Shown: positions 26,572-33,893 of the stretch, in pieces
Layout: the number at the start of each line of letters is the position of its first letter
Numbering within the stretch: the first letter of the stretch is position 1
NCBI GenBank assembly: GCA_017859295.1
Contig: JAFMNI010000003.1
Location: 1 to 34,345 of the forward strand
Source: Candidatus Puniceispirillum sp.
GTDB lineage: Bacteria > Pseudomonadota > Alphaproteobacteria > Puniceispirillales > Puniceispirillaceae
Length of the DNA: 34,345 nt
Reading direction: 5' to 3'
Position numbers and translations under genes: made by a program
Notes under the pieces: generated by a model
Seen by the model: the letters and a program-made list of their open reading frames with translations, nothing else
The model's database searches: none
What the model was told of the DNA's origin: nothing

Positions 26572-27591
26572 ATGACAAATTCAACATCCCTGCCGCAAAC
26601 CGCTGACGGCGCGCTTCAAATCGACCTTGCCACCATCGAAGCCGCTGCCGACCGGATACGGCCACATATTTTCCAAACACCACTTTTGGAATCCCCGCGG
26701 CTAAATGATTTTTTGAGGCGCCGGCTTCTGGTGAAAGCCGAAGCTTTGCAACATACGGGATCGTTCAAATTGCGCGGCGCAACCAATGCGGTTTGGAGCC
26801 TTGACGATGATGTTCGCCATGTTGTGGCCTTTTCCAGCGGCAATCATGCCCAAGGCGTTGCCCGCGCCGTTACCACACGCGGCCTAAAAGCCACCATCAT
26901 CATGCCCGAAGACACGCCAGCAACCAAAATCGAAGGCACCAAGGCCTATGGCGCCGATGTCGTGACCTATGATCGCTATACGGAATCACGCGAAGCGATT
27001 GGCGAGGCGCTAAGCCAGAAATATAATGCCAATTTGATCAAACCCTATGATGATGTTCGGGTGATTGCTGGACAAGGCACAGTTGGGCTGGAAATCGCCC
27101 GACAAGCAAGCGTGATGGGCGTTGTTCCCGATGCGCTGATCTGTTGTTGTGGCGGCGGTGGCCTGATTGCAGGCACCAGCATCGCGCTTCATGCGCATTT
27201 TCCCGAAACCAAAATCTGGTGCGCCGAACCCGAATTTTATGATGATACGAAACGATCATTAGAAACCGGCATGATTGAACGGGCGCAAACCGACAAATCA
27301 TCCATTTGTGATGCAATTGTAACCCCGGAACCCGGGCAATTGACCTTTCCGGTGAATCGCCAACATCTGTCAGGCGGTGCCGTTGTCAGCGATCAGCAAG
27401 TACTTAAAACCATTGCAACGCTGTTCAAACATCTAAAAATCATTGTTGAACCGGGCGGTGCGGTTGCTGTTGCTGCGGTTTTGACCGGACAGGTTCCCGC
27501 CGGTGCCGATAATATCATTGCAGTGGCATCAGGCGGCAATATTGATCGTGATATGTTCAAACGCGCGCTTGATGAAGAGCCATTTTTCTAG
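26572..27591 (+). CDS. Threonine/serine dehydratase-like PLP enzyme without ACT domain
   Basis: A 339-aa fold-type II PLP enzyme. The PLP lysine is K66 in GSFKLRGA, the glycine loop is CCGGGGLIAG, and SSGNHAQGVARA forms the substrate-binding loop. It lacks the C-terminal ACT domain of the paralogue at 10.6 kb, so it should not be feedback-controlled in the same way. Candidate functions are catabolic threonine/serine dehydratase, serine racemase, or a dehydratase of the hydroxyectoine EutB type; context does not decide. The ATG at 26572 is chosen because upstream residues have no family match. It is convergent with the MttB-family gene, 16 bp away. Confidence 0.85.
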   Translation: MTNSTSLPQTADGALQIDLATIEAAADRIRPHIFQTPLLESPRLNDFLRRRLLVKAEALQHTGSFKLRGATNAVWSLDDDVRHVVAFSSGNHAQGVARAVTTRGLKATIIMPEDTPATKIEGTKAYGADVVTYDRYTESREAIGEALSQKYNANLIKPYDDVRVIAGQGTVGLEIARQASVMGVVPDALICCCGGGGLIAGTSIALHAHFPETKIWCAEPEFYDDTKRSLETGMIERAQTDKSSICDAIVTPEPGQLTFPVNRQHLSGGAVVSDQQVLKTIATLFKHLKIIVEPGGAVAVAAVLTGQVPAGADNIIAVASGGNIDRDMFKRALDEEPFF

Positions 27592-27607
27592 CGGTGGCGT
27601 AAGCTTT

Positions 27608-29173
27608 CTAGAAATCGGTTGGCGCGCCACCTTCGGCTTTGCGCCGATTGACAAAATCCAGCAATTCATCATGAATGCCGCTATCCATTGGCGGCGGCGT
27701 ATATTCGGCCAGAACCTGTTTGAAATGGGCATTGGCGCGCTGATGCGCCCATAATCCGCCAGCATCTTCCCAGTTTTCAAAATTCCGCCAATCCGACAAA
27801 AGCGGCGTGTAAAACGCATCGCGATAACGTTCTTGGGTATGATCACATCCAAAAAAGTGACCATGTGGCCCAACCTCTTCGATTGCCGAAACCGCCAGCG
27901 ACGCCTCATCAACAATAATCGGACGTTGTGCATAAATGATCTGTTGCAGCATTTCGCAATCAATTACAAATTTTTCAAAACTGGCAGATAGGCCACCTTC
28001 CATCCATCCGGCAGCGTGATAGATCAGATTTGCCCCACCTGAACAGCTGCCCTGGAGTGAAAAGGCCGATTCCCACACCGCCTGTGCATCAGGGGCATTG
28101 GCCGCATTCGCATTTGACGCCCGAAACGGCAAATTGTAATGGCGTGCCATCTGTCCCGATATCTGCATTGCCCTTACAAATTCGGGCGTGCCAAAGGCTG
28201 GTGCGCCGGTTTTCATATCAACATTGCTGGTAAAGGCGCCATACATTACCGGAGCCCCCTCACGCACCGATTGCAACAAGGCAATCGCGGCAAGCGCTTC
28301 GGCATTTTGCTGCACAATCGCGCCAATAATGGTGACCGGTGCCATAGCACCGGCAAGGGTAAAGGGCGATATCACCACCATTTGATTGCGTGCTGCCATG
28401 CGCATGGCACCATCAAGCATCGGCCAGTCATGTTTGAGCGGTGATGTCGAGTTGATATTGGTAAACATGCGTGGTTTTGCTTCAAATTCACCATGGCTTA
28501 GCCCGCCGGCGATACGCACCATTTCCATCGCATCTTCGATTCGTTCAGTGCCAAGTGAATAGGCATGAACAACTTTGTCGGTCAGAATTAATTTGTCATA
28601 AAGGCAATCAAGATGCCGCATTGAAGGGTGCATATCCAAAGGTTCAACCGGATAGCCACAGCTGAAATGAATACAATTATAGCTTTGAGCCAGCTTGACA
28701 AAATTTTGAAAATCAACGCTGGTTCCTGCGCGTCGCCCATGATCAAGATCCATCACATTTGGCGGTGATGCCACCTGACCAAAATTAAAATGCCGGCCGC
28801 CAAAGGTAATTGTGCGATCAGGGTTACGCGGCGTAATCGTGACGTGTGACGGCGCTTTTGCCACTTGCTGCATCACCCAATGCCGATCCATACGAACCGA
28901 TTTTGTATCGTAATCGACAATGCAGCCTTGTTTGGTAAACACATCAAGCGCCGCATCATTCAAAAACAAAATACCAATGTCTTCGAGAACGCGCATGCTG
29001 GCATTGTGAATCGCGGTGATGCCATCAGCATCAATTGGCTCGATTGGTGGATCGCTATAGGCCGGCGGTGCCCAATCAAGCTGGTCGGCAAGAAAAGACC
29101 GTTCGGCCGCTTGTGCTGCATTGCGCTTGCGTTTGGACTGGCGTTTTATCGCCGGGGACTCTGATGCCAGCAT
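27608..29173 (-). CDS. MttB-family (trimethylamine methyltransferase-like) corrinoid methyltransferase, non-pyrrolysine
   Basis: A 521-aa member of the COG5598/MttB superfamily. Recognisable blocks are IHNASMRVLEDIGILF near the N-terminus, HFSCGYPVEPLDMHPSMRHL, SPFTLAGAMAPVTIIGAI and VQQNAEALAAIALLQ, and YHAAGWMEGGLSASFEKFV near residue 400. Archaeal MttB uses an in-frame amber codon for pyrrolysine; here the frame is uninterrupted, so it belongs to the non-Pyl branch, whose characterised members (such as MtgB) demethylate glycine betaine or related quaternary amines onto a corrinoid protein. No corrinoid protein or reactivase is next to it. A GAGGATC site precedes the ATG. Substrate is unknown. 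Confidence 0.85.
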   Translation of the reverse strand: MLASESPAIKRQSKRKRNAAQAAERSFLADQLDWAPPAYSDPPIEPIDADGITAIHNASMRVLEDIGILFLNDAALDVFTKQGCIVDYDTKSVRMDRHWVMQQVAKAPSHVTITPRNPDRTITFGGRHFNFGQVASPPNVMDLDHGRRAGTSVDFQNFVKLAQSYNCIHFSCGYPVEPLDMHPSMRHLDCLYDKLILTDKVVHAYSLGTERIEDAMEMVRIAGGLSHGEFEAKPRMFTNINSTSPLKHDWPMLDGAMRMAARNQMVVISPFTLAGAMAPVTIIGAIVQQNAEALAAIALLQSVREGAPVMYGAFTSNVDMKTGAPAFGTPEFVRAMQISGQMARHYNLPFRASNANAANAPDAQAVWESAFSLQGSCSGGANLIYHAAGWMEGGLSASFEKFVIDCEMLQQIIYAQRPIIVDEASLAVSAIEEVGPHGHFFGCDHTQERYRDAFYTPLLSDWRNFENWEDAGGLWAHQRANAHFKQVLAEYTPPPMDSGIHDELLDFVNRRKAEGGAPTDF

Positions 29174-29290
29174 GTAGGATCCTCATAATGCTCTTAAACG
29201 CTAGCAGCAGGGCAATCGGCAACCGTTCAAAAACAGACCTAGCATGGCCAAAACACGCCGCCTGAAGACAAAGGCCTGTTTTACCCTTCT

Positions 29291-29902
29291 TTAGGAAGAT
29301 TGTTTAAGATTTGCCAAATGCCGAGCTCCGCGCGGATCAATCCAGCCAATCGACCCATCACCACGAAGATGAACAACATTGAGCCCGAAATGACTGGCAT
29401 TTCGGAACATCAGCATTGTCAACCCGCCAAGCTCTAGCCGCATCACGGCCTGTTCAACGGTCAGCACCTCAATGTCATATGATAATTCAGCAACAATTGG
29501 CAAAAGATCATCGTCATCACTGCTGGCATCGGGCAATTGGGCTGCACCGGCGTATACCGCCATAGGCGCAATATCAATATCGTCCTCTTCAAGAGTGGTT
29601 AAGGCACTGCGATGGCTCTTTAAACGCCTCTTGTGTCGCCGAAGTCTTTTTTCGGCATGTTCAATCGCCGCATCCAACGCCGCATGCGCATCTGGTGCAC
29701 GGCCCGTCGATTCAAGTTCCATGCGCCGAGACAAAGCGACACGCGTTTTTACGGTGAAACCAGAATCCCCTTTTTCGAGTGTCACATGCCCACTGACAGC
29801 ATTATTAAAATATTTTTCAACAATATTATTCAATGACAGTTCGGCATGCTCCTGAAAAGCAAGACCGGTATCCATGTTTTTTCCAGAAATACTAATTTGC
29901 AT
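29291..29902 (-). CDS. hpf: Ribosome hibernation promoting factor, long form
   Basis: Long HPF binds the 30S decoding region and pairs ribosomes into inactive 100S dimers. The 203-aa protein has the N-terminal S30AE domain (1-100: MQISISGKNMDTGLAFQEHA to AEKRLRRHKRRLK), an acidic linker, and the C-terminal dimerisation domain (about 143-200: VLTVEQAVMRLELGGLTMLM then FRNASHFGLNVVHLRGDGSIGWIDP, given by its ends). A TAGGAGA site lies a little far from the ATG. In many proteobacteria hpf follows rpoN and precedes ptsN; neither is here. Confidence 0.95.
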   Translation of the reverse strand: MQISISGKNMDTGLAFQEHAELSLNNIVEKYFNNAVSGHVTLEKGDSGFTVKTRVALSRRMELESTGRAPDAHAALDAAIEHAEKRLRRHKRRLKSHRSALTTLEEDDIDIAPMAVYAGAAQLPDASSDDDDLLPIVAELSYDIEVLTVEQAVMRLELGGLTMLMFRNASHFGLNVVHLRGDGSIGWIDPRGARHLANLKQSS

Positions 29903-29981
29903 CGATAAATAATCTCCTAATCTTCGACCAGAACCAAGGCCATGCGTGGACGCCTACTGGAACGCGCGAAGATCAGGCACT

Positions 29982-30010
29982 TATCTAAAAAAACGCTTGT
30001 CAAAGTGCAA
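29982..30010 (-). promoter_or_regulatory. Putative promoter of hpf
   Basis: On the minus strand TTGCAC (30005-30010) and TAGATA (29982-29987) are 17 bp apart, 80 bp upstream of the hpf start. A TTGACA lies within the spacer but has no partner -10 at normal distance. No -24/-12 sigma-54 site was seen. Confidence 0.3.
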
Positions 30011-30098
30011 GAACAAGCTGCGGAGCGGAGCAACAAAACGAACGCTCCAGATGTCTACGTTGCCAAGTTTTACAATGCCTGACAAGTAAGCAATTGAA

Positions 30099-30746
30099 TT
30101 ATTTTTCTGGACATTCAACACGCAGCCCCAATGACAAACGGCCGCCCTCAACATGGTCAACCCCATGAAGAGGCCGCGCCGCCTCACCAGCACGCCCTGC
30201 AAACGCTGGCGCCGACAATAACACAATACGGCCGGGGCGATCATCAATAACTCGGCGTTTTCCACCATCGCGACTTGGCGTTGAAAATAAACGTGACTTC
30301 CCAGCGAGGTTGGCAATCACCACAATATGTCGATACCGCAAACCATCACGATGAATGCCAATCCCCCGTGATCCAGGGGCATAGCGCTGGATGGCAAAAT
30401 CATTGAACCGAAAATCGTTGAGAAATGGGGATGGAGTTATCATCCGCCCCGCTTGAAAAAGTCCAATTTCCAAACAATTGGCAAAACGATCAAAAGCTTC
30501 AATACGCGGTGCTGGAAAACAAATATCAAAATCTTGAAACACGCAATTATTTTTGTGCTTTATCTCTGGGCGAGCAATTCGAAACTCCTGTCGCTCGGCG
30601 AGCTGAACCAGGCAAGCCAGTTCTTCTTTGGTGAAAAAGGTAAAACTGACCCATTGTCGACCCGGCTGAGCCAGCCGAGCCAAGGCATGGCGCAATTGCC
30701 CAACCCTTGAGGGATTAAGTAAAAACAAGAGCTCACATTCCGCCAT
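30099..30746 (-). CDS. AlkB-like 2-oxoglutarate/Fe(II) dioxygenase
   Basis: A 215-aa protein whose second half carries the Fe/2OG motif set: IQRYAPGSRGIGIHRDG (H132 and D134), a distal His in PLHGVDH (H194), and RLSLGLR, an R-x5-R pair (R203, R209) as in AlkB. The RYAPGS stretch before HxD also resembles AlkB. The first 100 residues show no recognised domain. AlkB enzymes repair alkylated bases by oxidative demethylation, but some act on RNA or protein, so the substrate is open. The ATG lies 14 bp inside the end of the SprT-like gene, which supports this start and coupling. Longer in-frame starts would overlap further. Confidence 0.65.
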   Translation of the reverse strand: MAECELLFLLNPSRVGQLRHALARLAQPGRQWVSFTFFTKEELACLVQLAERQEFRIARPEIKHKNNCVFQDFDICFPAPRIEAFDRFANCLEIGLFQAGRMITPSPFLNDFRFNDFAIQRYAPGSRGIGIHRDGLRYRHIVVIANLAGKSRLFSTPSRDGGKRRVIDDRPGRIVLLSAPAFAGRAGEAARPLHGVDHVEGGRLSLGLRVECPEK

Positions 30747-31275
30747 TACTGGTGATAAATTCAACCGATGCTTTGCATGTGGCGCAAACAAGACCCGATT
30801 TTCGGCGGTGGCGGTCGACCGAAAAACAACCATTCGGGCATTGCATGACCCACCGCGCTCTGGAAAAACTCAAACTATGGCAGCGTGTCGCCGTACATCC
30901 GATTTCGCGAGCCTTTTGCCGCCAAACCGCATCATGGCCGTGATCTGGTCCAACAAGCGCATGCGCAATTTCATGAAGAATCGTATCGCGAATATGGTTT
31001 TTTTCGGCATTGCGAACATAAAGCCGTGAAAGCGAAATGACCTTTGTATTGTAATCACATTGACCAGCGCGCCGTCGCGCATGATCCAGCTTTACACGCC
31101 AACCAGTCAAACCATGCTCACGCATCAATTTTGTTGCCAATTCGATTGCATCAGCAAGTGGCCGAGATATGGCCTGCTCGGGTTCTAACGCGGATTTTGT
31201 TGATAATGTTGGGGAAGCTGGACAGCCAGCATGTTCAACACGTTCGAAAAAATTTGAGAAATGTCGTTTGAACAT
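30733..31275 (-). CDS. SprT-like zinc metallopeptidase
   Basis: A 180-aa protein of the SprT/Spartan-like family. The active site is ILHEIAHALVGPDHGHDAVW, with zinc ligands H101 and H105, catalytic E102 and a third His at 112 or 114. A C-terminal zinc ribbon is formed by CPNGC (146-150) and CATC (164-167). The eukaryotic relative SPRTN digests DNA-protein crosslinks; bacterial members are little characterised. A GTG precedes the chosen ATG directly. The gene overlaps the AlkB-like gene by 14 bp and follows the DUF2842 gene by 30 bp. Confidence 0.9.
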   Translation of the reverse strand: MFKRHFSNFFERVEHAGCPASPTLSTKSALEPEQAISRPLADAIELATKLMREHGLTGWRVKLDHARRRAGQCDYNTKVISLSRLYVRNAEKNHIRDTILHEIAHALVGPDHGHDAVWRQKAREIGCTATRCHSLSFSRARWVMQCPNGCFSVDRHRRKSGLVCATCKASVEFITSNGGM

Positions 31276-31305
31276 CACAGACCTTTCAATTCAGATCAGC
31301 CATTT

Positions 31306-31509
31306 CTAGTGGCTTTCATGTGTTGCTAGCCAGCCAACCACTTTACTGGCCGCGGGGATCCAAGCGAGACCTGCTACAACGTAAAAGAGAAGGTCGAGTA
31401 ACATATGAATACTGGTCAACATATCTGCAATTTGCATCACTAAACCGATGTAAATTATCAAGGCAGGAACCAGTCCTACTGCAACAATTAAGTGTCGCCA
31501 ACGAAACAT
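31306..31509 (-). CDS. DUF2842 small membrane protein
   Basis: A 67-aa protein with two hydrophobic helices: about 6-27 (LIVAVGLVPALIIYIGLVMQ) and 34-55 (LLDLLFYVVAGLAWIPAA). The pattern matches DUF2842, a family of short membrane proteins largely confined to alphaproteobacteria, of unknown function. The ATG at 31509 has AAGGGA at good distance; an ATG nine codons upstream has none, so the shorter form is preferred. Confidence 0.75.
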   Translation of the reverse strand: MFRWRHLIVAVGLVPALIIYIGLVMQIADMLTSIHMLLDLLFYVVAGLAWIPAASKVVGWLATHESH

Positions 31510-31684
31510 ATGAGCATCCCTTTTTCTATCAGTCATGATTTGAGATAATGTGACGATCGTAACATTTAAACCTAGCTTCCAATAGATCGCTTACAATTAA
31601 AAACACGCAATAAAAAAATAACATGCTCCAAGGTCGAGTTTAATGTGATTTTTAACTGGACTAAATTAAAAAACCTCACAATAG
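31510..31684. other. AT-rich intergenic region upstream of the cobalamin riboswitch
   Basis: No coding or RNA signal was found here. The stretch is clearly richer in A and T than the minus-strand genes to its left. It must hold the promoter for the riboswitch transcript and possibly that of the DUF2842 gene. Only weak -35/-10 candidates are visible (for example CTGGAC and CAATAG, 17 bp apart, near 31656-31684). Confidence 0.5.
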
Positions 31685-31852
31685 TCTTTCCTGTTTGGTG
31701 TGCGTAAAGCACTTAAAAGGGAATCGTGAACTTAAAACACGAGCTGCCCTCTGCAACTGTAAGCAGTTAGCCTATCTTGCTAATCCACTGCCCTTATTGG
31801 GTGGGAAGGAAAGATAAGGTGTTGATCTGCTAGCCAGGAGACCTACCAATCA
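31685..31852 (+). promoter_or_regulatory. Cobalamin (B12) riboswitch aptamer
   Basis: The conserved core elements occur in order. TTGGTG is at 31695-31700, AAAAGGGAATCGTGAA at about 31715-31730, GAGCTGCCCTCTGCAACTGTAAGC at 31741-31764 (given by its ends), ATCCACTG at 31783-31790, GGGAAGGAAAG near 31803, and the B12 box GCTAGCCAGGAGACCTACC at 31829-31847. TTGGT at 31695-31699 pairs with ACCAA at 31845-31849, closing the aptamer. The class binds adenosyl-, methyl- or hydroxocobalamin and represses B12 uptake or synthesis genes when ligand is plentiful. It stands 140 bp before a BtuB-like gene on the same strand. Confidence 0.95.
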
Positions 31853-31991
31853 TGACCACCGTGTTGCTTTGCAGGGGGCTTAGCTGACAGCGGAAATCCC
31901 GTAATGGTGTCAACTTTGATCAGTTAGCAAAAGTGCTAACTTAAACGTGGACCCATTTGAGCTTTGAAAGTTCAATTTTTACGGGAGCTTG
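31853..31991 (+). promoter_or_regulatory. Expression platform of the B12 riboswitch with anti-Shine-Dalgarno
   Basis: TCCCGTAA at 31897-31904 is exactly complementary to TTACGGGA at 31979-31986, which covers most of the GGGAG ribosome-binding site of btuB (31983-31987). Between them lies a perfect hairpin, GTTAGCA/TGCTAAC with an AAAG loop (31923-31940). The same TCCC can instead face GGGG near 31874-31878, giving a second fold that would free the ribosome site. No long T-run follows any stem, so translational rather than transcriptional control is favoured. Which fold goes with bound ligand is inference. Confidence 0.6.
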
Positions 31992-31994
31992 TCT

Positions 31995-33863
31995 GTGAAC
32001 AATAAAAAAATACACTTTTCAGCCGTCATCTTATCACTTCTGGCAACCGGCGCTGTTGCCCAGGAAACATTTGAACTTGACGATATTATTATTTCAGCAG
32101 GAAACTCACCTGTTGCTTCAGCCAACCTTGCAACGTCATACACCGTAATAAGCCGGGACGATCTTGAGGGCACAATAGATAGAAATATTGGCCAAATCCT
32201 GAGGGCAGTGCCCGGCCTAAATGTAAGCAGTACTGGTAGCGCTTCCAATCAGATCAGAATGAGAGGGGGCGAAGGCAACCACACCTTAGTACTAATCGAC
32301 GGAATAGAAGCCGGCGGCGGATCTGATGACGAGTATTACTTCTCAGGAATTTCTGCGTCTCAGGTTGAGAGGGTAGAGATAATGAGGGGACCTCAAACAG
32401 TGTTTTTCGGTCCTTCGGCCTCATCTGGGGTGATAAATATAATAACTAAAGCACCAACAAAAGAATCATTTACAACCCTTCATGTGGGGGGTGGTAAACA
32501 AAATATCATTGATCTTGCACACAATTTTTCTATTGGGAGCACTCAAGCCTTATTTTCTGCAGGCGCTGAACGAGATCAAGGCCACGACGCGTCATACCAG
32601 AACGGCGATAAAGATGGCATAAACAGGGAGACATTTCGCTGGCGTTCCAACAGCACCACAGATGCTGGTACAAATATTCGTGTTAATCTTCGATTAGCTA
32701 AAGAAAACTATGATTATGATGGAGTAAATTATTCTGCCACTTCACATCTCAATTATGTTGTTGACAAGCCATATACGGGCAAAAGAAACGAGACGCTGGG
32801 CGCGTTAAATATTAAGAGGTCGTTTGACAGCGGGCACTCTTCACATGAGATAAGCCTCAGAAGCACCCAATATGAAAGCTCCACAAACGAGAATAGTTCA
32901 ATTACAAAGACCGCCGATATAACAAGTCGGACCGTAAAATATCATCTGCAGAAAGCTTTTAGAGGGGAAAAATTAGAAAAAGCACCGACAAGCGGTTCTT
33001 TTATCATCGAAAAATCCTTCGACAAAAATAATTTATCACCTCTTCTCAAAAGAGAACCTCTAGCTTTGGGTGTCGAGTTCAGGCACCAATTCCCAGACGC
33101 AACTTCATTTCAGGCAGGGTATCGTTCAGAAAGCAGTGCCCAGTATGAAACCGCAAACACCTGGAAACTTGCTGTTTCGAAGCAGCTGTCTGACAAAACC
33201 ACCTTATCATTCGACTCAGGTACTGGTGTCGTAAATCCAACTTATTGCGAAATTTATGGAGGCTCTTCTTGTTATGGCGCCTCGGGCAACGCCAACTTAA
33301 AACCAGAAAAAAATATCAGTTATTCTCTGGGTGTAAAACAAGTCATCCCCCTATCTGACAGCACAGTAAAAATTGTGGCTTTTAAAGAAACTTTAACTGA
33401 TGAAATAAAGGCAGGGCCCTGGCCAACCTATTATCCAACCAATTTATCAGGTAAAAGTAACAGACATGGTTTAGAGCTTGAGTTTGAAGCCAACCCATCC
33501 AGAAAAACATCACTTCATGTAAATTATACATATTTGATTTCGCGAGACGCAGACAAAGCCATAGAGATCCGTCGTCCAAGGCACGAAATATTTTTAAAGG
33601 GCAACTATAATTTGGGTAGCGCCAATGAGTTCATTGAGCTGACTATAAAAAATGTTGCCGGCAATCGTGATAATTATCCAACAAATTGGGCGTCACAAAA
33701 AATGCCTGATTACACTGTCGTCGGTTTGAACTCGTCCTGGGATTATAGTGGGATTTTATTTGGTGCAGGGATATCAAATTTATTTGATGCCCACAATTCA
33801 GACTCATGGGGTTACCGCAACCCTGGACGTTCATTATTCCTCAATGGAAAAATAAAGTTGTGA
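31995..33863 (+). CDS. btuB: TonB-dependent vitamin B12 receptor (BtuB-like)
   Basis: Outer-membrane beta-barrel that imports cobalamin with TonB energy. The 622-aa precursor has a signal peptide with likely cleavage after A22 (ATGAVA/QE), a TonB-box-like DDIIISAG (29-36), and a plug domain with QILRAVPGLNV, IRMRGGEGNHTLVLIDG, VERVEIMRGPQ and SSGVINIITK. A roughly 470-residue barrel ends NPGRSLFLNGKIKL; the last residue is Leu rather than the usual Phe. GTG at 31995 is the start because GGGAG lies 7 bases upstream; a TTG six bases earlier is too close. The B12 riboswitch in its leader supports cobalamin as substrate. Codon use (many AGA/AGG, A/T-ending codons) differs from the rest of the window. 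Confidence 0.92.
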   Translation: MNNKKIHFSAVILSLLATGAVAQETFELDDIIISAGNSPVASANLATSYTVISRDDLEGTIDRNIGQILRAVPGLNVSSTGSASNQIRMRGGEGNHTLVLIDGIEAGGGSDDEYYFSGISASQVERVEIMRGPQTVFFGPSASSGVINIITKAPTKESFTTLHVGGGKQNIIDLAHNFSIGSTQALFSAGAERDQGHDASYQNGDKDGINRETFRWRSNSTTDAGTNIRVNLRLAKENYDYDGVNYSATSHLNYVVDKPYTGKRNETLGALNIKRSFDSGHSSHEISLRSTQYESSTNENSSITKTADITSRTVKYHLQKAFRGEKLEKAPTSGSFIIEKSFDKNNLSPLLKREPLALGVEFRHQFPDATSFQAGYRSESSAQYETANTWKLAVSKQLSDKTTLSFDSGTGVVNPTYCEIYGGSSCYGASGNANLKPEKNISYSLGVKQVIPLSDSTVKIVAFKETLTDEIKAGPWPTYYPTNLSGKSNRHGLELEFEANPSRKTSLHVNYTYLISRDADKAIEIRRPRHEIFLKGNYNLGSANEFIELTIKNVAGNRDNYPTNWASQKMPDYTVVGLNSSWDYSGILFGAGISNLFDAHNSDSWGYRNPGRSLFLNGKIKL

Positions 33864-33893
33864 GTTTTGATCACAGATTAATTGGAAAAGACC

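Noticed and set aside
27608-29173. Possible pyrrolysine-containing MttB
   Set aside because: The frame runs 521 codons with no internal TAG, and no pyl genes are seen, so this is the non-pyrrolysine branch.
31320-31538. Plus-strand open frame opposite the DUF2842 gene
   Set aside because: No recognisable domain or ribosome-binding site; the minus strand encodes a clear two-helix DUF2842 protein.
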